From WLMZ01 sp038227995 (GTDB lineage: Bacteria; Actinomycetota; Acidimicrobiia; Acidimicrobiales; Ilumatobacteraceae): a stretch of DNA of 64,000 nucleotides. Numbering within the stretch: the stretch's first letter is position 1; every line of letters starts with the position of its first letter. Both the position numbers and the translations under genes were made by a program. A model generated the notes under the pieces. The model was not told where the DNA came from. It saw only the letters and a list, made by a program, of their open reading frames with translations, and made no database searches. The stretch lies in assembly GCA_038227995.1 (NCBI GenBank), contig JBBRPP010000009.1, positions 96,456-160,455 on the forward strand, in the 5' to 3' direction. Positions 26,975 to 35,530 of the stretch are shown here, in pieces.

Positions 26975-27952
26975 ATGTCGACAGACGTGACAGAGGCGGC
27001 GCCCCCCAACCGGGGGCGCCGTCGTCGCTACAGCCAACTGTCGTTCAAGGACAAGGTCTGGCTGTGTCTCATGGTCGGCGTCCCGACCGTCATCCACATC
27101 GTCTTCGTGTGGGTGCCGGCGATCGCCACCATCATCTTGTCGTTCACGAAGTGGGACGGCATCAAGCTCGGCTCGTGGAACGCCGTCGGCTTCAAGAACT
27201 ACTGGGCGATCTTCACGATCTTCGACAGCAAGTTCTTCCCCGCCCTGTTCAACAACCTGGTCCTGTTGATCTTCCTGAGCGTCTGCAGCCTCGTGGGCAT
27301 CCTGCTCGCCTATCTGCTCGACAAGGGCGTGAGGGGCTCGCGGATCTATCAGAGCATCTACTACTTCCCGGTCGTGCTCTCGCTGGCCGTTGTCGGGTTC
27401 ATCTGGAAGAGCGTGATGTTCTCCCAGTCGCAGGGTCTGCTCAACGTCGGACGCACGAAGCCGATCGACTTCGTCGGCGACTCGCACAAGCTCTTCGTCT
27501 TCCATCTTCCGTTCCTCGATACGCCGTTGGGTCTGAGCAAGAACTTCGCCGCGTTGCTGATCGCGATGGCGTGGCGCCACATCGGCTACGTGATGGTGCT
27601 GTACCTCGCCGGTCTGAAGAGCGTCGACCCATCGTTGCGTGAAGCCAGTTCGATCGACGGTTGCAACGAATGGCAGACGTTCCGTCAGGTCGTGTTCCCC
27701 GTCATGAAGCCGATCAACGTCGTCGTGCTCGTCATCACCGTGATCGAAGCTCTCCGCGCGTTCGACATCATCGTCGCCCTCAAGGAGCCCATCGGCACGT
27801 CGGTGCTGGGCGTGCTCGTCAAGAACAACCTCGTCGGCGAGGGCGGCGGCCAGGTCGGCCTGGGATCGGCCTACGGCGTGATCCTGCTCCTGCTGTGTCT
27901 CGGGTTCATCATCTGGTATCTCATCAACAACTACCGAGAGCAGGACCCGTGA
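26975..27952 (+). CDS. Sugar ABC transporter permease (MalF/UgpA type)
   Basis: 325 residues with an Arg-rich cytoplasmic N-tail (NRGRRRRYS) and six to seven helices: LCLMVGVPTVIHIVFVWVP, LVLLIFLSVCSLVGILLAYLL, SIYYFPVVLSLAVVGFIW and so on. The EAA loop that docks on the ATPase is REASSIDGCNEWQTFRQVVFPVM. It pairs with the MalG-type permease that follows with a GTGA overlap. The first ten codons contain a strong GC hairpin (26995-27023) that may limit translation relative to the binding protein. Confidence 0.94.
   Translation: MSTDVTEAAPPNRGRRRRYSQLSFKDKVWLCLMVGVPTVIHIVFVWVPAIATIILSFTKWDGIKLGSWNAVGFKNYWAIFTIFDSKFFPALFNNLVLLIFLSVCSLVGILLAYLLDKGVRGSRIYQSIYYFPVVLSLAVVGFIWKSVMFSQSQGLLNVGRTKPIDFVGDSHKLFVFHLPFLDTPLGLSKNFAALLIAMAWRHIGYVMVLYLAGLKSVDPSLREASSIDGCNEWQTFRQVVFPVMKPINVVVLVITVIEALRAFDIIVALKEPIGTSVLGVLVKNNLVGEGGGQVGLGSAYGVILLLLCLGFIIWYLINNYREQDP
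26995..27023 (+). promoter_or_regulatory. Strong GC hairpin at the start of the permease gene
   Basis: GGCGCCCCC (26998-27006) pairs perfectly with GGGGGCGCC (27012-27020) around loop CAACC, extended by about three more pairs. It begins 33 nt after the binding-protein stop. It could stop 3' exonucleases and so stabilise the upstream mRNA, or slow permease translation, as known for the malE-malF junction. Confidence 0.55.
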
Positions 27953-28860
27953 GCACCACCACCCTCACCACCGTGCGGCGCAAGCCGGGGTACTCGCGGT
28001 TCTTCCGGATCCTGACCTACACGTTCCTCACCGGCGTCGCGCTCGCCTGGCTCGTCCCCGTGGTCGGCGCGGTGTACGCATCGTTCCGGCCGTACTCGGA
28101 GACGCAGAAGAAGGGCATCTTCTCGTGGCCCAGCAAGCTGTCGTTCTCCAATTACACCAACGCGTGGAAACAGGGCGGCATGGGTGGAGTCCACGGCACG
28201 TTCGCCAACACGGCCTTCATCGTGCTGCCATCCATCGTCCTGATCCTGCTGCTGTCGAGCATGATGGCGTTCGCTGTCAGCCGCTTCACGTGGCGCTTCA
28301 ACGTGACGCTGCTGCTGATCTTCACGGCCGGCAACCTGCTGCCGGCGCAAGTGATCTTCAAGCCACTCTTCACGATGTTCCAACACATCCCGTGGCCCAA
28401 CTTCCTCAGCGACTCCGACTCCGGCGACCTGCTCGGCACGAAGATCGCGGTGATCATCATCCACGTCGCGTTCCAGACCGGCTTCTGCACGTTCGTGCTC
28501 AGCAACTACATGAAGACGATCCCGAAGGAGCTCAACGAGGCAGCGCTCGTCGACGGCGCCAGCGTTCCCCGCCAGTTCTTCCAGATCATCCTGCCGCTGT
28601 GCCGGCCTGCCCTGGCAGCATTGGCGACGCTCGAGTTCACGTGGTTGTACAACGACTTCTTCTGGGCCGTCGTGCTGCTCAACCAGGGCAGCCAACGACC
28701 GATCACGTCGTCGATCGCCAACCTTGGCGGCCAGTTCTTCAGCAACGACAACCTCATCGCCGCGGCGTCCATGATCATCGCGATGCCGACCCTTGCGGTG
28801 TACCTTGCGATGCAGAAGCAGTTCATCAGCGGGCTCACACTCGGTGCCAGCAAGGGGTAA
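27949..28860 (+). CDS. Sugar ABC transporter permease (MalG/UgpE type)
   Basis: 303 residues with six helices. They include ILTYTFLTGVALAWLVPVVGAVYAS at the N-terminus and the family spacing IVLPSIVLILLLSSMMAFAVSRF, LLLIFTAGNLLPAQVIFKPLF and VIIIHVAFQTGFCTFVLSNYM. The EAA loop is NEAALVDGASVPRQFFQIILPLCRPA. GTG overlaps the previous permease stop (GTGA). Both permeases, the lipoprotein and the leftward ATPase make one complete importer. The alpha-galactosidase gene follows after 3 nt. Confidence 0.94.
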   Translation: MSTTTLTTVRRKPGYSRFFRILTYTFLTGVALAWLVPVVGAVYASFRPYSETQKKGIFSWPSKLSFSNYTNAWKQGGMGGVHGTFANTAFIVLPSIVLILLLSSMMAFAVSRFTWRFNVTLLLIFTAGNLLPAQVIFKPLFTMFQHIPWPNFLSDSDSGDLLGTKIAVIIIHVAFQTGFCTFVLSNYMKTIPKELNEAALVDGASVPRQFFQIILPLCRPALAALATLEFTWLYNDFFWAVVLLNQGSQRPITSSIANLGGQFFSNDNLIAAASMIIAMPTLAVYLAMQKQFISGLTLGASKG

Positions 28861-28863
28861 TTC

Positions 28864-30981
28864 GTGTTGATCCATCTCACTGGCGCCGGCACCAGTGTCG
28901 TGATCGACCTCTCCGCCGGCGTCCCCACGGTGCGCCACTGGGGAGCGTTGCTCGACCCGTCGACCGATCTCGATGCACTCGTCGCGGCGACCGTGCGGCC
29001 GATCGCCAACGGCATGCTCGACGTCGAGCCACTCATCTCGCTCGTGCCGGAACACGGCAGCGGATTCGCCGGGCGGCCGGGCCTCGCCGGACACCGCCGC
29101 GCCGGTCGGCACTGGTCGCCACGATTCACTTACGAGTCACACGTCCATGACGGCAGCAGTGTCGTGGCCGTGGCCGTCGACCCGGTGGCGCAGTTGCGGA
29201 TCACATCCACGATCGCGCTCGGTGATGTCCTCTCGGTTCGGTTGGCGCTCACCAACACACACGCCGAGGATCGGTACCTGCTCGATCGATTCGCCATCAC
29301 GCTGCCAGTCCCGGCGCAAGCGCGAGAGCTGCTGCAATTCACGGGCCGCTGGACGCGGGAACTGCACCCCTACCGGCTGCCGTTCGAGCGCGGCGCGTTC
29401 ACCGCCGAGAACCGTCGCGGACGCACGTCGCACGAGCACGCGCCACTCGTGTTCGTCGGCACGCCGGCGTTCACCGAATGGGACGGCGAGGTGTGGGGCA
29501 CGCACCTCGCATGGAGCGGCAACCACGAAATGCTGGCAGAGGTCCTTCCCGACGGGCGGCGCCTGGTGCAGATGGGCGAACTCTTCCACTCCGGCGAGAT
29601 GTGCATCGATCCCGGTGAGAGCTACACGACGCCCGAACTGATCGCCAGCTACTCGGCGCATGGTTTGACGCCAGCGTCCTGGGGCTTCCACCGGTCGATG
29701 CGGGCTCGACCGAATCATCCTTCGCCGTCCAAGCCCAGACCGGTGTTGCTGAACACATGGGAGGCCGTGTACTTCGACCACGACACCGAGCGGCTGCAGC
29801 AGTTGGCAGACGCGGCAGCCGCCGTGGGCATCGAACGATTCGTGCTCGACGACGGTTGGTTCGGCTCGCGGCGCGATGACCGGCGCGGGCTCGGCGACTG
29901 GGTCGTCTCGGACGCTGTTTATCCGCATGGCCTGAAGCCACTGATCGACCACGTCCGCGGATTGGGGATGGAATTCGGGATCTGGGTCGAGCCTGAGATG
30001 GTGAATCCGGACAGCGATCTGTACCGGACTCATCCTGACTGGGCACTCGTCACGGCTGGCTACGAGCCCGTCCTGGGCCGGCAACAGTTGGTACTCGACC
30101 TCGCCAACCCTGGCGCGTACGCCCACGTGTTGGGGCAGCTCGATGCGTTGCTTCGCGACCATGACATCTCGTACGTCAAGTGGGACATGAACCGCGACCA
30201 CGCGCAGGGCAGCGGAGCAGACGGTGCGGCCGGCACCCACGCCCAGACGCTGGCGCTCTACCGGCTGCTCGACGATCTGGGAGAACGACATCCGAGCGTC
30301 GAGATCGAGAGCTGCTCATCGGGTGGGGCACGAATCGACCACGAGATCCTGCGCCGCACCGTGCGCGTGTGGACCAGTGATTGCAACGACGCGCTCGAAC
30401 GCCAGACCATCCAGCGCGGCGCGTCGATGTTCATCCCGCCCGAAGTCATGGGCGCCCACATCGGACCCTTCCGCAGCCACACGACCGGACGCCGACATTC
30501 GCTCGGATTTCGCGCCGCAACCGCGATGTTCGGCCACCTCGGCGTCGAGTGGAACGTGATGCGGCTCAGCGATGCCGAGCGGGCCGACCTGTCCGCGGTG
30601 ATCGCGCTGCACAAGCGCTTTCGTCCGTTGCTGCACGCAGGCGACGCCGTCCGATTCGACACCGCTGAGCCTGCGTTGAACGCTCACGGCGTGTACGCCG
30701 TCGATCGATCGGAGGCACTCGTCTGCGCAGCGCAGCTGCAGACGGCGATGTCGCTGACGCCGGCACCGTTGCGGCTGCCTGGTCTGACGGCCGACGTCCG
30801 CTATCGAGTCGAACGGATCGCGCTTCCCGATGATCGAGCCGAACAAGGCCGAGCCCGCGTCGCACCGCCGTGGCTCTCGACCGGCATCATGCTGTCAGGA
30901 CGCGAACTCGCGGTCATCGGGTTGCAGCTCAGCGTGCTCCATCCCGAGTCGGCTGTGCTGTTGCATCTCCAACAGGTCTGA
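28864..30981 (+). CDS. Alpha-galactosidase, glycoside hydrolase family 36
   Basis: Cleaves terminal alpha-1,6-galactose from melibiose, raffinose and similar oligosaccharides. The 705 residues are the normal GH36 bacterial length: N-terminal beta-sandwich (1-290), TIM barrel with FVLDDGWFGSRRDD near 330, nucleophile Asp near 441 in SYVKWDMNRD, CSSGGARID, and acid/base Asp near 505 in VWTSDCND. A C-terminal beta domain follows. There is no signal peptide, so the sugar must be imported first, consistent with the transporter genes directly upstream. The GTG start is 3 nt after the permease stop. Last gene of the operon. Confidence 0.95.
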   Translation: MLIHLTGAGTSVVIDLSAGVPTVRHWGALLDPSTDLDALVAATVRPIANGMLDVEPLISLVPEHGSGFAGRPGLAGHRRAGRHWSPRFTYESHVHDGSSVVAVAVDPVAQLRITSTIALGDVLSVRLALTNTHAEDRYLLDRFAITLPVPAQARELLQFTGRWTRELHPYRLPFERGAFTAENRRGRTSHEHAPLVFVGTPAFTEWDGEVWGTHLAWSGNHEMLAEVLPDGRRLVQMGELFHSGEMCIDPGESYTTPELIASYSAHGLTPASWGFHRSMRARPNHPSPSKPRPVLLNTWEAVYFDHDTERLQQLADAAAAVGIERFVLDDGWFGSRRDDRRGLGDWVVSDAVYPHGLKPLIDHVRGLGMEFGIWVEPEMVNPDSDLYRTHPDWALVTAGYEPVLGRQQLVLDLANPGAYAHVLGQLDALLRDHDISYVKWDMNRDHAQGSGADGAAGTHAQTLALYRLLDDLGERHPSVEIESCSSGGARIDHEILRRTVRVWTSDCNDALERQTIQRGASMFIPPEVMGAHIGPFRSHTTGRRHSLGFRAATAMFGHLGVEWNVMRLSDAERADLSAVIALHKRFRPLLHAGDAVRFDTAEPALNAHGVYAVDRSEALVCAAQLQTAMSLTPAPLRLPGLTADVRYRVERIALPDDRAEQGRARVAPPWLSTGIMLSGRELAVIGLQLSVLHPESAVLLHLQQV

Positions 30982-31021
30982 GCCCGGTGGTGAACCCCGT
31001 CCCGTCTGCCATGCTTGACGG

Positions 31022-31516
31022 ATGAGTTCGCTCCGGCCGCCGTCAGCCCCCAAGGTCCAGTCGGACCAGTACGGCTTCGACGTCGCCAGGGCCGTGCGAC
31101 CAGCGGTGAGGACAGGGGCAGGCCTCCTCGCCCTCGGCGGATTCGCTCACATCGTTGCGGTGTTCCTGCCCTGGTACTCGGTGAGCAACGTCGAGCTCAA
31201 AGGCCTCGATCAATTCCTCACCCCTGATGGTCAACCGTTCTACGGACCCGGCAAGATCTGGCTCGTCGTGGGCGGTGTGCTGCTCGCCCTTGGACTGACG
31301 CAGTACATCGCCGGACGGATCTACGCCCTCGCGATCGCAGCCGTCCTCGTCGCGATCCTTGGTGTGTTCACCTCGCTGCTCGGCGTCGGAGCCGCGTCGA
31401 ACGTCCGCAAGTTCAACGGCGGCGGCGAACTCGGCACCGGTTGCTGGATCGGCATCATGAGCATGCTCCTCGCGCTCGCCGGCGCGATACAGGTCCTCGC
31501 CAAACGCCGTCGCTGA
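31022..31516 (+). CDS. Hypothetical four-helix membrane protein
   Basis: 164 residues with helices GAGLLALGGFAHIVAVFLPWYSV, WLVVGGVLLALGLTQYIAG, LAIAAVLVAILGVFTSLLGV and GCWIGIMSMLLALAGAIQVL, and a KRRR end. The first loop after FLPWYSV is about 30 residues and outside by the positive-inside rule. No family is recognised with certainty; small LPWYxV membrane proteins of unknown role are common in actinobacteria. CATGCT lies 6 nt before the ATG, in keeping with a leaderless start. It lies between the alpha-galactosidase operon and gatCAB without clear linkage to either. Confidence 0.75.
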   Translation: MSSLRPPSAPKVQSDQYGFDVARAVRPAVRTGAGLLALGGFAHIVAVFLPWYSVSNVELKGLDQFLTPDGQPFYGPGKIWLVVGGVLLALGLTQYIAGRIYALAIAAVLVAILGVFTSLLGVGAASNVRKFNGGGELGTGCWIGIMSMLLALAGAIQVLAKRRR

Positions 31517-31549
31517 GCAACTCCTTGGGTGACGGTGGCGCAGCGGCCC

Positions 31550-31555
31550 TAGCAT
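31550..31555 (+). promoter_or_regulatory. -10 box TAGCAT for leaderless gatC mRNA
   Basis: TAGCAT is 7 nt before GTG 31563. This identical hexamer also precedes the dehydratase gene at 12311. It decides the gatC start: GTG 31557 lies 1 nt after the box and is unlikely. Confidence 0.5.
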
Positions 31556-31562
31556 CGTGGGT

Positions 31563-31865
31563 GTGTCTGAACGGATAACCGCAGTCGATGTCGTGAAGGT
31601 GGCCAAGCTGGCCCGTCTCGACCTGTCCCCCGATGCCATCGATCGCACGACGGCCCAGTTGGCCGGGATGCTCGAGCACTTTGCCGACATCGATGCGCTC
31701 GATCTCGACGCTGTGCAACCCATGACGCAGCCGTATCCGCTGCAGAACGTGTTCCGCGAAGACGTGATCGTCGCCGGCCTCGACCGCGACGAGGTGCTCG
31801 CCGCCGCACCATCCGCCGAAGACGGCCGCTTCCGCGTCCCGCCGATCGTCGGCATCGACGCATGA
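31563..31865 (+). CDS. gatC: Asp/Glu-tRNA amidotransferase subunit C
   Basis: Small scaffold subunit of the GatCAB complex, which converts Glu-tRNA(Gln) or Asp-tRNA(Asn) to the amidated form. The 100 residues show VVKVAKLARLDLS, LAGMLEHFADIDALDLDAVQPM and the C-terminal LREDxV-like FREDVIV belt. GTG 31563 gives the N-terminus VSERITAVDV, as is normal for GatC. The stop overlaps the gatA ATG (ATGA). Confidence 0.95.
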   Translation: MSERITAVDVVKVAKLARLDLSPDAIDRTTAQLAGMLEHFADIDALDLDAVQPMTQPYPLQNVFREDVIVAGLDRDEVLAAAPSAEDGRFRVPPIVGIDA

Positions 31866-33304
31866 GCGCCGCATCGTCACCTCAGATGTCGGCCACCGAG
31901 ATCGCTGCAGGCGTCCGTTCCGGGCGGTTGAAGGCGGTCGACGTGCTCGAGCAACATCTGGCCCGGATCACCGCCAACGAGTCCGATGTCCACGCCTTCA
32001 ACCTCGTCCTCGCCGACGAAGCGCGATCAGCGGCCGCAGCGGTCGATGCCGCTGTCGCTGCCGGCACCGACCCCGGCCCACTTGCCGGCGTCCCACTGGC
32101 GCTGAAGGACAACATGTGCACCCACGGCATCGCCACCACGTGCTCGTCGAAGATCCTCGAAGGGTGGAAGCCGCCGTACGACGCAACGGTCGTCACCCGA
32201 CTCGCGGCAGCCGGCGCAGTCACGGTCGGCAAGACCAACCTCGACGAATTCGCGATGGGTTCCAGTACCGAGAACAGCGCTTTCGGTCCGACTCGCAACC
32301 CCCACGATCTCGGTCGCGTCCCCGGCGGCTCCAGCGGCGGCAGCGCGGCGGCGGTCGCAGCCGGATTCGCCAGCGTCAGCCTGGGCAGCGATACAGGTGG
32401 CTCGATCCGCCAACCTGCCGCGTTGTGCGGCGTCGTCGGCGTCAAGCCCACGTACGGGTACGTCAGTCGCTACGGCCTTGTTGCATTTGCAAGTTCACTC
32501 GATCAGATCGGGCCGTTCACGAACACCGTCGAAGACGCCGCGCTCTTGCTCGATGTCATCGGTGGCCACGACCCGATGGACTCGACGTCGATCCCCGACC
32601 CTCAGCCATCGCTGCGCGACGCGATCACCCAGGGTGTCGAGGGCTTGCGGGTCGGACGCATCACCGACCTTCCTGGCGGCGCCGATGCCGATGTCGACGA
32701 ACGCCTCGAAGCAGCGTTCGATGCGCTGCGCGAGGCCGGCGCAACGATCGTCGATGTGCAGGTGCCGGCATTCGGTTACGGGCTCACTGCGTACTACCTG
32801 ATCGCCCCATCCGAAGCGAGCAGCAACCTTGCTCGCTACGACGGTGTGCGCTACGGCTTGCGGGTCGACAGCAGCGACACGAACTCGATGTACAGCGCCA
32901 CTCGTGCTGCCGGCTTCGGCGAGGAAGTGCAGCGCCGCATCATGCTCGGCACCTACGCACTCAGCGCCGGCTACTACGACGCCTACTACGGCAAGGCGCT
33001 GAAGGTTCGCCGGCTGATCGCCGACGACTTCGACCGGGCCTACCAGAGTGCCGATGTGCTGCTCACGCCGACCGCGCCGACCGTGGCGTTCGAGTTCGGT
33101 TCGAAGACCGACAACCCGCTCGCGATGTACCTCTGCGACACGTACACGATCCCCACCAACCTCGCCGGCCATCCAGGCATGAGCGTTCCGTTCGGCACCG
33201 GCCAGGCCGGCATGCCGGTTGGCGTGCAGGTACTGGCCGGCACGCTCGGCGAGCCGACGATGTTCCGCGCCGCAGCCGCACTGGAAAGGGCGATGCAACA
33301 ATGA
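31862..33304 (+). CDS. gatA: Asp/Glu-tRNA amidotransferase subunit A
   Basis: Glutaminase subunit that releases ammonia for transamidation. The 480 residues form the amidase-signature fold with the Ser-cisSer-Lys triad. The lysine is K82 in GVPLALKDNM, the cis-Ser is in RVPGGSSGGSAAAVAAG, and the nucleophilic Ser is in SLGSDTGGSIRQPA. GVKPTYGYVSRYGLVAFASSLDQIGPF-type sequence follows. It is flanked by gatC and gatB with 4-nt ATGA overlaps at both ends, giving strict stoichiometric coupling. Confidence 0.97.
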   Translation: MSAASSPQMSATEIAAGVRSGRLKAVDVLEQHLARITANESDVHAFNLVLADEARSAAAAVDAAVAAGTDPGPLAGVPLALKDNMCTHGIATTCSSKILEGWKPPYDATVVTRLAAAGAVTVGKTNLDEFAMGSSTENSAFGPTRNPHDLGRVPGGSSGGSAAAVAAGFASVSLGSDTGGSIRQPAALCGVVGVKPTYGYVSRYGLVAFASSLDQIGPFTNTVEDAALLLDVIGGHDPMDSTSIPDPQPSLRDAITQGVEGLRVGRITDLPGGADADVDERLEAAFDALREAGATIVDVQVPAFGYGLTAYYLIAPSEASSNLARYDGVRYGLRVDSSDTNSMYSATRAAGFGEEVQRRIMLGTYALSAGYYDAYYGKALKVRRLIADDFDRAYQSADVLLTPTAPTVAFEFGSKTDNPLAMYLCDTYTIPTNLAGHPGMSVPFGTGQAGMPVGVQVLAGTLGEPTMFRAAAALERAMQQ

Positions 33305-34767
33305 GCGAGATCTACACCGCTGGTCCGGCAACGGGCAACGAGATCCTCATCGACGGCTACGAGCTCGTCGTCGGCCTCGAAGTCCACGTCGAACTCGCCA
33401 CGGTCACGAAACTGTTCAGCGCCAGCCCGAACCGCTTCGGCGACGATGCGAACACCAACATCGACCCGGTCACGCTCGGCCTGCCCGGCGCCCTGCCCGT
33501 GCTCAACCGACAGGCAGTGGAGCTCGCGATGCGCATCGGCACTGCGCTCAACTGCACGATCAAGCCGTGCACGTTCCACCGCAAGAACTACTTCTACCCC
33601 GACATGCCCAAGGCGTATCAGATCAGTCAGTACGACCAGCCGCTGAACGTCGACGGCTATCTCGAGCTGCCCGGCGGCAAGCGGATCGGCGTCGAGCGGG
33701 CCCACCTCGAAGAAGACACGGGCAAGAGCACGCACTTCGGAGGCAGCGGCGGCCGCATCCACGGCAGCAGCTACTCGCTCATCGACTTCAACCGGGCCGG
33801 CGTGCCACTGGTCGAGATCGTCAGCCGCCCTGACGTGCGCACATCCGAGGAAGCACGACAGTACGTCAGCGAACTCCGCGGCATCCTGCTCGCGGTCGGC
33901 GCCAGCGACGCGAAGATGGAAGAGGGCAGCATGCGCTGCGACGCCAACGTCAGCGTGCACAAGCCCGGGGCGCCGTATGGCACCCGCTGCGAGATCAAGA
34001 ACGTCAACAGCATCAGGTCGCTCGGTCGGGCGATCGAGTACGAGGCTCGGCGCCAGATCGAACTGATCGAGGGTGGCGAGACGGTTCGGCAAGAGACTCG
34101 TCACTGGGACGAAACGGACGGCCGTACCCATACCCTGCGCGTCAAGGAAGACGCCGACGACTACCGCTACTTCCTCGAGCCGGATCTCGTCCCGCTCGCG
34201 CCCTCGGCCGAATGGGTGCAGGCCGTACGCGACGCGATGCCGATGTTGCCCGGGGCACGCCGGGCCCGCCTCTCGGCCGCCACGGGTTCACCTGCCGACG
34301 GTGAGGCGATCATGGTCGTGGTCGAACGCGGCCAGGACGACTACGTGCTCGCCGTCGCCGCCGCGGGTGGCGATGTCGGCCGCGCCCTCGTCCACGTCAA
34401 GGAAGGCTTCGCCGAAGAAGGCGCCACGCCGACCGTTCCCGCGGCTGACCTGGCCGGCCTGACGACGCTGGAGATCAACGGCGCGATCACGGCGACACAG
34501 GCCAAGACCGTGCTCGCTGAAATCGTCGCCAACGGCGGTGGCGATGCCGCGGCGATCGCCAAGGCCAAGGGCTTCGAGGCGATGGACACCGGCTCGCTGG
34601 AGGCAATGGTCGATCAGGTCATCGCCGACAACGGCCCAGCATGGACCAAGTACTGCGGCGGCGAGGACAAGGCCCTCGGTGCGCTGGTCGGCGCCGCAAT
34701 GAAGGCATCGCAGGGCAAGGCCGACGGCAAGCTGGTCACCGCGCTCCTGCAATCCAAGCGCTCCTGA
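33301..34767 (+). CDS. gatB: Asp/Glu-tRNA amidotransferase subunit B
   Basis: tRNA-binding kinase and amidotransferase subunit. The 488 residues show the cradle-domain motifs GLEVHVELAT, HRKNYFYPDMPKAYQISQYDQP-like sequence, VERAHLEEDTGKS, LIDFNRAGVPLVEIVS, EEGSMRCDANVSV and RCEIKNVNSI. The helical tail and YqeY-like C-domain follow (INGAITATQAKTVLAEI, GALVGAAMKASQGKAD). The cysteine pattern of the zinc site is reduced, as in many actinobacteria. ATG overlaps the gatA stop. Confidence 0.97.
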   Translation: MSEIYTAGPATGNEILIDGYELVVGLEVHVELATVTKLFSASPNRFGDDANTNIDPVTLGLPGALPVLNRQAVELAMRIGTALNCTIKPCTFHRKNYFYPDMPKAYQISQYDQPLNVDGYLELPGGKRIGVERAHLEEDTGKSTHFGGSGGRIHGSSYSLIDFNRAGVPLVEIVSRPDVRTSEEARQYVSELRGILLAVGASDAKMEEGSMRCDANVSVHKPGAPYGTRCEIKNVNSIRSLGRAIEYEARRQIELIEGGETVRQETRHWDETDGRTHTLRVKEDADDYRYFLEPDLVPLAPSAEWVQAVRDAMPMLPGARRARLSAATGSPADGEAIMVVVERGQDDYVLAVAAAGGDVGRALVHVKEGFAEEGATPTVPAADLAGLTTLEINGAITATQAKTVLAEIVANGGGDAAAIAKAKGFEAMDTGSLEAMVDQVIADNGPAWTKYCGGEDKALGALVGAAMKASQGKADGKLVTALLQSKRS

Positions 34768-34785
34768 ACCGTCGCCGACGGGCCG

Positions 34786-34860
34786 GACAGATCCTCAGCA
34801 GACAGATCCTCAGCAGACGGTTCCTCAGCAGTCGGATCCTGGCCAGTCGGAGCTGGAGCA
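34786..34860 (+). repeat. Five tandem 15-bp repeats downstream of gatB
   Basis: Units 1 and 2 are identical (GACAGATCCTCAGCA). Units 3-5 (GACGGTTCCTCAGCA, GTCGGATCCTGGCCA, GTCGGAGCTGGAGCA) decay progressively with distance from gatB. The 15-nt unit would keep a reading frame open (RSSAD on one strand, SAEDL on the other), but I see no supported gene. Confidence 0.7.
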
Positions 34861-35061
34861 CATCTGCGCTGGGCCGCCGGGCCGGCTATCGACGTGCCAT
34901 GCTGCCCCGCCCGCATCCGTGATGCAGGTGGCGATCGGAGCGCCGACAGCGACCGCCGGCCCGGCGATTGATGAGCGGTCACCCGTCCCTGTCGTTGCCG
35001 ACTTCGGGATGGAGCCGCCCAGTTCGTTGCACCGGCGACGTGGTCGACATCTGGTCGCCAC
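34825..35061 (-). CDS. Uncertain 78-residue open frame behind the HTH gene
   Basis: Not recognised. The ATG lies 6 nt after the stop of the small HTH gene on the same strand, so co-translation is possible. It has a basic start (MATRCRPRRRC), a bland Gly/Ala/Thr centre with a mildly hydrophobic stretch (SSIAGPAVAVGAPIATCI), and a Cys-containing end (MCSSSDWPGSDC) that runs into the 15-bp repeats. It has no ribosome site and no domain. It may be a decayed remnant or non-coding. Confidence 0.25.
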   Translation of the reverse strand: MATRCRPRRRCNELGGSIPKSATTGTGDRSSIAGPAVAVGAPIATCITDAGGAAWHVDSRPGGPAQMCSSSDWPGSDC

Positions 35062-35067
35062 CGGCCA

Positions 35068-35355
35068 TCACGCAGCATCCTCGGCTCCGCGAGCGGGCAC
35101 GACGAACTCGCGATCGCACACCCGGAACCTGACCAGCTCGGGGAAGAGCGTTCCGGGACGAACCTCGAGGCTGCCCGCGAGCCGCGCCGCGATCTCGAAC
35201 GTTGCGCCCTTGTTCCCCGCCAGCATCTCGGAGAGGTGTGATGCAGACACGCCGGCCGTTGCCGCGACGTTGGCCTGGGAGCGATGTCCGACGTGATCCG
35301 CGAAGGCGTCAGGATTCAGCGTGTATCCGCTGGGTCGTCCACGTCGAGGTTTCAC
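35068..35355 (-). CDS. Small XRE-like helix-turn-helix protein
   Basis: 95 residues. The start KPRRGRPSGYTLNPDAFADHV leads into an HTH: SQANVAATAGVSASHLSEMLAGNKGATFEIAARLAGSLEV (the last helix packs the domain), ending with an RPGTLFPEL strand and RVCDREFVV. This is the layout of small XRE repressors encoded next to ImmA-type peptidases. The GTG at 35355 is chosen because the frame upstream is low-quality antisense. It is divergent from the larger XRE gene (35531), and a dyad plus TTGACA lies just upstream. Confidence 0.72.
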   Translation of the reverse strand: MKPRRGRPSGYTLNPDAFADHVGHRSQANVAATAGVSASHLSEMLAGNKGATFEIAARLAGSLEVRPGTLFPELVRFRVCDREFVVPARGAEDAA

Positions 35356-35368
35356 CCCGCACAGTCGA

Positions 35369-35397
35369 CAACAGTCAACCACTTTTGTCAACTGTTG
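35369..35397. promoter_or_regulatory. Candidate operator/promoter of the HTH gene
   Basis: CAACAGT (35369-35375) and ACTGTTG (35391-35397) form a perfect 7-bp inverted repeat with a 15-nt centre. The minus-strand -35 TTGACA (35391-35386) lies within it, 30 nt before the GTG. The right arm overlaps the -35 base for base, the expected geometry of a self-repressing HTH protein. Confidence 0.5.
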
Positions 35398-35530
35398 TTT
35401 CAGCGAACGAATCAGCGGAAGCGATCGCGTGAAATCCCTTCTCCGACTGGACCTGAGTGAGCGATGGCCGGCGCGGGTGTTCGCTAAAGTCGGCCGCATT
35501 CGCCAGAAGTCTTCGAGAGATGTTGCCGCC

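Larger units (their letters stand above)
34768..35067. other. 300-nt convergent gap after gatB with repeats
   Basis: Holds five 15-bp repeats (34786-34860) near gatB and a possible short minus-strand frame (34825-35061) behind the HTH gene. No promoter or strong terminator hairpin is evident. Confidence 0.5.

Noticed and set aside
32116..33300. In-frame extension upstream of gatB through gatA (frame open for 883 codons)
   Set aside because: The upstream part is Arg-rich shadow sequence of gatA; the ATG at 33301 with the ATGA overlap is the normal GatB start.
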